Source: Candidatus Krumholzibacteriia bacterium
GTDB lineage: Bacteria; Krumholzibacteriota; Krumholzibacteriia; LZORAL124-64-63
DNA: 5,321 bases
Reading direction: 5' to 3'
NCBI GenBank assembly: GCA_030632925.1
Contig: DAOVTU010000270.1
Span: 1-5,321 of the forward strand
Shown: positions 1-4,708 of the stretch, in pieces
Numbering within the stretch: the first letter of the stretch is position 1
Layout of the letters: each line of letters starts with the position of its first letter
The notes under the pieces: model-generated
Told to the model about the DNA's origin: nothing
What the model saw: the letters and a program-made list of their open reading frames with translations, nothing else
Database searches by the model: none
Position numbers and translations under genes: made by a program

Positions 1-50
1 GTTAGGCTCAAAGGGGTACTCGCAAATACACCCAAGCCCTATTCCTGGGG

Positions 51-68
51 GGCGCACGAAGTGCCGCC
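51..68. repeat. Short GC-rich hairpin with GAA loop
   Basis: GCAC (54-57) and GTGC (61-64) pair around the three-base loop GAA. GGC (51-53) pairs with GCC (66-68) once C65 is bulged. The hairpin sits between two six-G tracts (47-52 and 71-76). Neither strand has a T-run after it, so it is not a standard terminator. Its role is unknown; it could be an mRNA 3'-end stabiliser or part of a dispersed palindromic repeat. Confidence 0.45.
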
Positions 69-120
69 GAGGGGGGTTGCCGGTGGCGGTGGAAGCTTCC
101 AAGGCGGATCCGGGTGGCTT

Positions 121-218
121 GCGTTTGGGGTTTGTTGGTCAGGTGGGCAATTGGGCGCATCTGATGGGCGAAGCCCGAACTAAGCCAAATGTCCGCCTGA
201 CCAATAAACCCCAAACGC
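121..218. repeat. Long imperfect inverted repeat (34-bp arms) after deoA
   Basis: The left arm (121-154) and right arm (185-218) are inverted copies with 30 of 34 Watson-Crick matches. The four exceptions are 134/205, 144/195, 147/192 and 150/189. The first 13 pairs, beginning GCGTTTGGGG, are perfect. The 30-base centre contains a further hairpin, GGGC (166-169) with GCCC (173-176) around GAA. Three of the four mismatches become G-U pairs only in RNA read rightward, that is, antisense to deoA. The right arm ends two bases from the deoA stop codon (221-223). It could be a factor-assisted or bidirectional terminator, an RNA-stabilising hairpin, or a mobile miniature repeat. There is no T-tract on either side, so an intrinsic terminator is not supported. 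Confidence 0.8.
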
Positions 219-220
219 TC

Positions 221-1537
221 CTAAGAATAGCGACCGAGAATGAGTTCGCTTCGCTGCGCTCGCTCGGAGGTGAATGTGAGGGCCGCCATGAGGCGCTCGG
301 CGGACGCCATCGCCAAAGAAGGGGTGTTGCAGTGGATGGTGGCTATGGGGTCGCCTTTTTTGAGTTCGTCGCCGATTGCTGGATGGAAAGTAATGCCGGC
401 TGTTAGGTCGAGAGGGTCTTCGACTTTGCGGCGGGCGCCGCCCATGTCGGCTAGGCTGAGGCCCAGTTGGCGGCAGTTGATGGACGAGAGCCAGCCGGAT
501 TCGGTGGCGACCACTTCGTGGGCGATGGGGGCGATTTCGAGGCCCAGGTCAGGGCGGTCGGGATCGAGTTGGCCGCCTTGGGCAGAGACCCAGGCGAGCA
601 TGGCGTCGAAGGCGGCGCCGGAGTCCCAGGCTGCGCGGACCATTGCCAGAGAAGATTCGCGGTCGGGCTGGACGCCGGCTACGCGGACCATGTCGGCGAC
701 GAGTTCTTCGGTGAGGACGACGAGGTCCTGGGGAGCGGTCTGTCGATTGCCGGGGCGCAGGGCGTCGAAGGCCTCGAGGGTTTCGTTGGCGTGGCCAATG
801 GTCTTACCCAGGGGTTGGCCCATGTCCGAAAAGATGACGCTCATGCGGCGGCCGTAGGCCTTGCCGACGGCGACCAACGCGGTGGCCAGTTCGCGGGCTG
901 ATTCCAGGTCGCGCATGAAAGCGCCGGAGCCGGTTTTCAAATCGATGACGATGGTTTCGGGGCCGGCCGCCAGTTTCTTGGACATGATCGAGGCGGTGAT
1001 CAGGGGCACGCAGTCCACGGTGGCCGAGACGTCGCGCAGAGCATAGATGCGACCATCAGCAGGAGCAATGTTGCCGCTTTGGCCGATGATGGCGCAGCCC
1101 AGTTCTTCGGTCAGGGCCAGGAAGGGCTCGTTGTCCATGTGGATGTTGTAGCCGGGGATGGCTTCGAGTTTATCCAACGTGCCGCCGGTGTGTCCGAGGC
1201 CGCGCCCCGAGAGCATGGGCACTTTCAAACCGCAGGCTGCCGCCAGGGGCGCCAGCAACAGGCTCACTTTATCCCCCACACCACCGGTGGAATGTTTATC
1301 GGCCGAGGGGCCGGACAGAACGCTGGTATCAAGTTCTTCACCGCTGTGCAGCATGGCGCCGGTCAGGGCGGCCGTCTCGGCGGGGGTCATGCCCTGAAAC
1401 CAGGTGGCCATCAGGAAGGCCGACATCTGGTAAACGGGAAATTCGTCAGCGGTAAAACCGTTGACCGCAAATTCGATCTGGGCGGGCTCCAATTCGCGGC
1501 CGCGCTTTTTGGCTTCAATAATTTCGAGGATATTCAC
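221..1537 (-). CDS. deoA: Thymidine / pyrimidine-nucleoside phosphorylase
   Basis: This 438-residue cytosolic enzyme cleaves pyrimidine (deoxy)nucleosides with phosphate to free base and (deoxy)ribose-1-phosphate. The length matches E. coli DeoA (440) and Bacillus Pdp (about 433). Visible features are the N-terminal helical domain, the phosphate loop KHSTGGVGDK (81-90) and the family signature SGRGLGHTGGTLDKLE (110-125). The base-binding residues R168, S183 and K187 correspond to E. coli R171, S186 and K190. Met108 aligns with E. coli Met111, where Bacillus-type broad-specificity enzymes carry Lys, so thymidine/deoxyuridine preference is inferred; Pdp remains possible. The start is GTG (1537-1535), overlapping the cdd stop by 4 bp in a GTGA junction, with GGAAGGA six bases upstream. 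It is the last gene of the deoB-cdd-deoA operon and is probably translationally coupled to cdd. The frame is intact, ending LGRYS-TAG. Confidence 0.95.
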   Translation of the reverse strand: MNILEIIEAKKRGRELEPAQIEFAVNGFTADEFPVYQMSAFLMATWFQGMTPAETAALTGAMLHSGEELDTSVLSGPSADKHSTGGVGDKVSLLLAPLAAACGLKVPMLSGRGLGHTGGTLDKLEAIPGYNIHMDNEPFLALTEELGCAIIGQSGNIAPADGRIYALRDVSATVDCVPLITASIMSKKLAAGPETIVIDLKTGSGAFMRDLESARELATALVAVGKAYGRRMSVIFSDMGQPLGKTIGHANETLEAFDALRPGNRQTAPQDLVVLTEELVADMVRVAGVQPDRESSLAMVRAAWDSGAAFDAMLAWVSAQGGQLDPDRPDLGLEIAPIAHEVVATESGWLSSINCRQLGLSLADMGGARRKVEDPLDLTAGITFHPAIGDELKKGDPIATIHCNTPSLAMASAERLMAALTFTSERAQRSELILGRYS

Positions 1538-1974
1538 TGGGGGTCCTTCCCGGTTTCGTCAGTTCGCAGTTGGTCGGTAAAATCAAAAAACGCGTGGGGC
1601 AGCAGCTCCCCCACGGTCAATTCCAGAATCTCGCCCTCCAGGCCCTTTTCGCCGGCCAGGATGACGGGCATTTCGGGGCCAAATTCCAGCAGCACTTGTC
1701 GGCAGGCCCCACAAGGCGCGGTGGGCTTGGGACCATCAGCACAGATGGCGATGGCGGCAAATTCCTGTTCGCCAGCGGACACCGCGCTGAACACGGCAGA
1801 GCGTTCGGCACAGATGGACAGGCCAAAGCTGGCGTTCTCCACGTTTGTCCCGAGATAGGTCTTGCCGGTCTTGCTCAACAGTGCTGCCCCAACCCTGAAA
1901 CGGGAATAGGGTGAATAGCTGTTTTTGCGCTCGGCACAGGCTGCGTTCACCAGTTGTTCACGTTCCGCATTCAC
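1534..1974 (-). CDS. cdd: Cytidine deaminase (homotetrameric type)
   Basis: This 146-residue zinc enzyme hydrolyses cytidine and deoxycytidine to uridine and deoxyuridine plus ammonia in pyrimidine salvage. The length fits the short tetrameric class (B. subtilis Cdd, 136) rather than the long dimeric E. coli class (294). Motifs in order are SPYSRFRVGAAL (21-32), the nucleoside-binding NVENASF (44-50; N44 and E46), CAERSA (55-60; zinc ligand C55 and proton-shuttle E57) and PCGACRQ (87-93; zinc ligands C88 and C91). All catalytic residues are present. About ten charged C-terminal residues extend past the usual end. The start is GTG (1974-1972); no in-frame ATG is near, and a GAGGAG site lies six bases upstream. 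It starts 10 bp after deoB, whose stop overlaps that site, and its own stop overlaps the deoA start. Its product deoxyuridine is a substrate for DeoA. Confidence 0.96.
   Translation of the reverse strand: MNAEREQLVNAACAERKNSYSPYSRFRVGAALLSKTGKTYLGTNVENASFGLSICAERSAVFSAVSAGEQEFAAIAICADGPKPTAPCGACRQVLLEFGPEMPVILAGEKGLEGEILELTVGELLPHAFFDFTDQLRTDETGKDPQ
1544..1550 (-). promoter_or_regulatory. Ribosome binding site of deoA, supports the GTG start
   Basis: On the minus strand GGAAGGA lies six bases before the GTG at 1537-1535, inside the last codons of cdd. The core AAGGA matches the Shine-Dalgarno consensus. Together with the GTGA stop-start overlap it supports coupled translation and the GTG initiation codon. 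Confidence 0.6.
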
Positions 1975-1980
1975 GCTGTT

Positions 1981-1986
1981 CTCCTC
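1981..1986 (-). promoter_or_regulatory. Ribosome binding site of cdd, overlapping the deoB stop
   Basis: On the minus strand GAGGAG lies six bases before the cdd GTG at 1974-1972. Its first two bases are the last two of the deoB TGA. This decides the GTG start for cdd, since no in-frame ATG fits, and suggests that ribosomes finishing deoB help start cdd. Confidence 0.7.
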
Positions 1987-3157
1987 ATTTCAAGTGCGAA
2001 TAGAAGCTGTTTCCCTTGGCCGGCGCGGGGCTGCCTAAATATTCGGCAAAGGTGGCTCCCACATCCATGAACCCTTTGCGCACGCCCAGATCATGGCCAC
2101 CCTCATGTCCGGCCAGATAAGCCAGCAGGGGCACGTGTTCGCGGGAATGGTCCGTGCTCGGAGTGGTTGGGTCGTTGCCGTGGTCGGCGGTCATCAGCAG
2201 CAGGTCATCTGGCTGCATCCCGGCCAGGAACGGCCCCAGCCAGCGGTCGAATTCCTCCAGGCCCTTTTTCATGCCTTCGGGATCGTTGCGGTGTCCCCAA
2301 AGCATGTCGAAGTCCACGAGGTTGAGCAGCAGTAATCGATCGCCTTCGCTCTTCTCGGCATACAGGCGGTCCAGATTTGCCATACCCTCGCCGTTGTTGC
2401 GCGAGGTGTGCGAATGGTCGATGCCCATGCCGTTGTACAGATCGTAGATTTTGCCGATGGAACTGACTTCCACGCCGTTTTTCTGGAGCATGGGCAGCAA
2501 TAACCCTGCCGGCGGGTCTATCGAATAGTCGTGGCGGAAGGCGGTGCGGGTGTAGGAACCGGGCTCCCCGGTGAAGGGACGGGCTATGACCCGGCTCACT
2601 TCGTGGGGCGGCTGCAGCATCTCGCGGGCGATTTCGCACACGCGGTAAAGTTCGTCGATGTCGCACACCTTGTCGTGGGCGGCGACCTGAAAAACACTGT
2701 CGGCCGAGGTGTAGACAATGAGCTTGCCGGTGGCCAGATGCTCATCGCCCAGTTCGGCAATGATCGCCGTGCCGCTGGCCGCCTTGTTGCCCAGCACGCC
2801 ATAACCGGTGCGGGCGGTAAATTCAGCCAGCACATCAGCCGGGAAACCGTCCGGATAGGTGGGAAAGGCCACTTCGGTGACCAGGCCCATCAATTCCCAG
2901 TGGCCTGTGGTCGAATCCTTGCCGGCGCTGATTTCCTGCAGGCGGCCGTAAGCGGCCTTGGGCGCGGCGGCGGCATCGACGTTTTGTATGGTCGCTAGAT
3001 TACCCAGACCCAGGGAAGCCAGGTTGGGGATATTCAAGCCGCCAACAATCCGGGACATATTGCCCAGGGTATCGCTGCCGGCATCTCCGTAGGCCTCGGC
3101 ATCGGGCGCTCCGCCCACTCCCAGACCGTCCAATATGATCAAAATGGCAGTCGCCAT
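1985..3157 (-). CDS. deoB: Phosphopentomutase
   Basis: This 390-residue cytosolic enzyme of the alkaline-phosphatase superfamily interconverts ribose- or deoxyribose-1-phosphate and the 5-phosphate, passing nucleoside sugars to central metabolism. The length matches B. subtilis (394) and E. coli (407). By alignment from memory with the B. cereus enzyme, all six metal ligands are present: D10 (in ILDGLG), D284 and H289 (in VDFDMLWGHR), D325 and H326 (in TADHGNDPT) and H337 (in TDHSRE). The catalytic, phosphorylated threonine is T84 in GKDSTTGHWE (79-88). The middle third (about 95-215) is the cap domain found in this family. The ATG start (3157-3155) has AAGGAG seven bases upstream. It is the first gene of the leftward operon, behind a candidate sigma-70 promoter and dyad. 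Its stop TGA (1987-1985) forms part of the cdd ribosome binding site. Confidence 0.97.
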   Translation of the reverse strand: MATAILIILDGLGVGGAPDAEAYGDAGSDTLGNMSRIVGGLNIPNLASLGLGNLATIQNVDAAAAPKAAYGRLQEISAGKDSTTGHWELMGLVTEVAFPTYPDGFPADVLAEFTARTGYGVLGNKAASGTAIIAELGDEHLATGKLIVYTSADSVFQVAAHDKVCDIDELYRVCEIAREMLQPPHEVSRVIARPFTGEPGSYTRTAFRHDYSIDPPAGLLLPMLQKNGVEVSSIGKIYDLYNGMGIDHSHTSRNNGEGMANLDRLYAEKSEGDRLLLLNLVDFDMLWGHRNDPEGMKKGLEEFDRWLGPFLAGMQPDDLLLMTADHGNDPTTPSTDHSREHVPLLAYLAGHEGGHDLGVRKGFMDVGATFAEYLGSPAPAKGNSFYSHLK

Positions 3158-3164
3158 GAATGCA

Positions 3165-3170
3165 CTCCTT
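3165..3170 (-). promoter_or_regulatory. Ribosome binding site of deoB
   Basis: On the minus strand AAGGAG lies seven bases before the ATG at 3157-3155, an optimal Shine-Dalgarno spacing that fixes the deoB start. Confidence 0.8.
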
Positions 3171-3203
3171 AGGGGTTTTCCAGCCTCCGGATAACTATCA
3201 AGA

Positions 3204-3221
3204 GGGCTATCAGGTTAGCCC
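3204..3221. promoter_or_regulatory. Candidate operator: dyad over the deoB promoter
   Basis: GGGCTA (3204-3209) and TAGCCC (3216-3221) form a perfect inverted repeat with a six-base spacer. It covers the predicted -10 hexamer (3212-3217) and the predicted transcription start (about 3205) of the deo operon, the classical place for a repressor. Nucleoside operons are commonly controlled by DeoR- or CytR-like repressors, but no regulator is encoded in the window, so the identity is unknown. Confidence 0.4.
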
Positions 3222-3240
3222 CAGCGGCGGCGCCAGTCAA
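3212..3240 (-). promoter_or_regulatory. Candidate sigma-70 promoter of deoB-cdd-deoA
   Basis: On the minus strand a -35 TTGACT (3240-3235; five of six consensus bases) and a -10 TAACCT (3217-3212; three of six, TAnnnT form) are separated by exactly 17 bp. Transcription would start near 3205, giving a leader of about 48 bases that carries the deoB ribosome binding site. The weak -10 suggests dependence on an activator or a modest basal rate. Confidence 0.5.
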
Positions 3241-3260
3241 TACACTGCTGCCAACACAGC

Positions 3261-3289
3261 TTGGAGTTGCCCCCGTCTCGGGTTAGAAT
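3261..3289 (+). promoter_or_regulatory. Candidate sigma-70 promoter of rarA, leaderless
   Basis: TTGGAG (3261-3266) and TAGAAT (3284-3289; five of six consensus bases) are separated by 17 bp. The expected start, seven bases after the -10, is 3296, the A of the rarA ATG. No Shine-Dalgarno sequence lies before that ATG, consistent with a leaderless transcript. The -35 matches only in TTG. The -10 hexamer is bracketed by GGGT (3280-3283) and ACCC (3290-3293). Confidence 0.5.
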
Positions 3290-3295
3290 ACCCTC

Positions 3296-4708
3296 ATGGA
3301 CAACAATCTTTTCGACAACAACAGCACCACAAACGGCACGCCGGACGACGACCGGGCCCGGTTGGGCCAAACGCCATTGGCGGACCGGATGCGACCGACT
3401 GATCTGTCCGAAGTCGTCGGCCAACCGGATCTGGTGGGCGAGCGCGGCCCCTTGCGCCTGCTGCTGCAGGCCGATTCGCTGCCTTCGCTGCTCCTGTGGG
3501 GTCCCCCGGGCTGTGGCAAAACCACTCTGGCCCGCCTGGTCGCCGGGCACACTGCGGCCCGCTTCCTGGAATACAGCGCCGTGGCCGTGGGCACCAAGGA
3601 ACTGAAAGCCGTGATGGCCGATGCCCAGCGCCTCAAGCGCGCCACCGGCACCCGCACCATTCTCTTTCTGGATGAAATCCACCGCTTCAACAAAGCCCAG
3701 CAGGACGCCTTGCTGCCCTGGGTCGAGCGGGGCGACGTCACTCTCATTGGCGCCACCACCGAGAACCCCAGCTTCGAAGTGAACAGCGCCCTGATTTCGC
3801 GCACTCGCCTTTTTGTCCTGTCGCCGCTGAAGCCGGCCGACGTGCGGCAGTTGCTGGTTCGCTCACTGACCGATGAGCGGGGCCTGGATGGCGACGTACA
3901 CCTGACCGACGACGCCCTGGATCTGCTGGCGGAAATGAGTGAAGGCGATGCCCGCGCAGCCCTGGGCCAGTTGGAAACCGTGGCTATGGCCGCCAAGGCC
4001 GACGGCACGGGCGACTCCACTGAGACGGCCGTGGACGCCGAAAAAGTGGCCGAGTACATCCAGACCAGGGCCGCCCGCTACGACAAGGGTGGCGACGAAC
4101 ATTTCAACATCATCTCGGCCCTGCACAAGAGCATGCGCAACAGTGACGTGAACGCCGCGTTGTACTGGCTGACGCGGATGCTTGAGGGCGGCGAAGACCC
4201 CCTCTACATCGCGCGGCGGGTGGTGCGCTTTGCCAGCGAAGATATCGGCCTGGCTGAGCCGGGCGCCTTGCGCCAGGCTTTGGACGCGCGCGATGCGGTC
4301 CACTTTCTGGGCATGCCAGAGGGTGCTCTGGCTCTGGCCCAGGCGGTGGTATTCATGGCCCTTTCGCCCAAGAGCAACGCGCTTTACAAAGGCTACAAAA
4401 TGGCCAGCGGCGAAGTGGCGCGGGGACACAATCCACCCGTGCCCCTGCATCTGCGCAACGCACCAACCAAACTCATGAAGACCCTCGGGCACGGTGATGG
4501 ATACGTTTACGCGCCGGACACGGCTGACGGCATGGCCGCTATGAGCTGCCTGCCCGATACTTTAAGAGGCACCAGCTACTACGAACCCGGACGACGCGGC
4601 TTCGAGGCCGAACTGGCCGAACGGATGACAAAAATTCAACGTTGGCACCAGCGCCGGCAGGAACAAACCGGGGACCCCACTGACGGGAACTCACCCCAGG
4701 AGGATTAG
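3296..4708 (+). CDS. rarA: Replication-associated recombination protein RarA (MgsA), AAA+ ATPase
   Basis: This 470-residue protein belongs to the RarA/MgsA/WRNIP1 family, clamp-loader-related ATPases acting at stalled replication forks and binding SSB and DNA ends. The AAA+ core has Walker A GPPGCGKTT (69-77), Walker B ILFLDEIHRF (122-131; D126, E127), sensor 1 GATTENPSF (152-160; N157), an arginine-finger region ISRTR (167-171) and sensor 2 GDAR (217-220). The C-terminal tetramerisation region includes HKSMRNSDVNAALYWL (277-292) and RRVVRFASEDIGLA (307-320). The last 20 or so residues are charged and probably disordered. E. coli RarA has 447 residues; the excess is a polar N-terminal extension (about 1-25) and the tail. 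An in-frame TAG at 3284 excludes earlier starts, and the ATG at 3296 has no Shine-Dalgarno. It is transcribed divergently from the deo operon, and the next gene follows without a gap. Confidence 0.97.
   Translation: MDNNLFDNNSTTNGTPDDDRARLGQTPLADRMRPTDLSEVVGQPDLVGERGPLRLLLQADSLPSLLLWGPPGCGKTTLARLVAGHTAARFLEYSAVAVGTKELKAVMADAQRLKRATGTRTILFLDEIHRFNKAQQDALLPWVERGDVTLIGATTENPSFEVNSALISRTRLFVLSPLKPADVRQLLVRSLTDERGLDGDVHLTDDALDLLAEMSEGDARAALGQLETVAMAAKADGTGDSTETAVDAEKVAEYIQTRAARYDKGGDEHFNIISALHKSMRNSDVNAALYWLTRMLEGGEDPLYIARRVVRFASEDIGLAEPGALRQALDARDAVHFLGMPEGALALAQAVVFMALSPKSNALYKGYKMASGEVARGHNPPVPLHLRNAPTKLMKTLGHGDGYVYAPDTADGMAAMSCLPDTLRGTSYYEPGRRGFEAELAERMTKIQRWHQRRQEQTGDPTDGNSPQED
4698..4704 (+). 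promoter_or_regulatory. Strong ribosome binding site of the phosphofructokinase gene
   Basis: AGGAGGA lies four bases after which comes the ATG at 4709, within the last codons of rarA. It is the strongest Shine-Dalgarno match in the window and contrasts with the missing one at rarA, so the second gene may be translated better than the first. Confidence 0.8.

Larger units (their letters stand above)
1..220. other. Intergenic region downstream of deoA, no supportable gene
   Basis: This stretch lies beyond the deoA stop codon and runs to the left edge of the window. The open frames in it have no recognisable protein similarity, low-complexity Arg/Pro-rich composition, and run straight through the inverted repeats, so I do not call a gene. 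It holds a short hairpin at 51-68, two runs of six G (47-52 and 71-76), two short palindromes (91-100 and 105-112) and the long inverted repeat at 121-218. No T-tract follows the hairpins on either strand, so there is no classical intrinsic terminator. It could be the 3' region of the deo operon, a convergent intergenic region with a gene outside the window, or a copy of a dispersed intergenic repeat. Confidence 0.7.

Noticed and set aside
93..111. Closely spaced AAGCTT and GGATCC, resembling a cloning linker
   Set aside because: Both are short palindromes expected by chance, the flanks show no vector-like sequence, and the region resembles its surroundings in composition.
8..214. Minus-strand small open frame (68 codons) after deoA
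   Set aside because: It crosses both hairpins and the long inverted repeat and has no clear ribosome binding site, so coding is unlikely.
121..218. Intrinsic (rho-independent) terminator for the deo operon
   Set aside because: The stem is much longer than usual and neither side is followed by a T-tract; leftward transcripts continue into AAGCCACCCGG.
240..272. GC-rich run of repeated CGCT/GCTCG units near the deoA 3' end
   Set aside because: It encodes the ordinary C-terminal residues of DeoA (TFTSERAQRSEL) and forms no convincing stem.
77..406. Plus-strand open frame (109 codons) reaching into deoA
   Set aside because: It starts within the G-rich stretch, reads through both arms of the inverted repeat and then runs antisense to deoA, with no recognisable protein.
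1079..1858. Long plus-strand open frame (259 codons) antisense to deoA and cdd
   Set aside because: It lies opposite two genes with complete catalytic motifs, has no recognisable domain, and is explained by high G+C removing stop codons in the opposite frame.
3249..3254. Alternative leftward -35 element TTGGCA
   Set aside because: No acceptable -10 sequence lies 16-18 bp downstream; the spacing falls in a CGG-rich stretch, while TTGACT at 3240-3235 pairs better.
3283..4059. Long minus-strand open frame (258 codons) opposite rarA
   Set aside because: It is Ser/Arg-rich with no family resemblance and covers the rarA AAA+ core and the divergent promoter region; it is a shadow frame.
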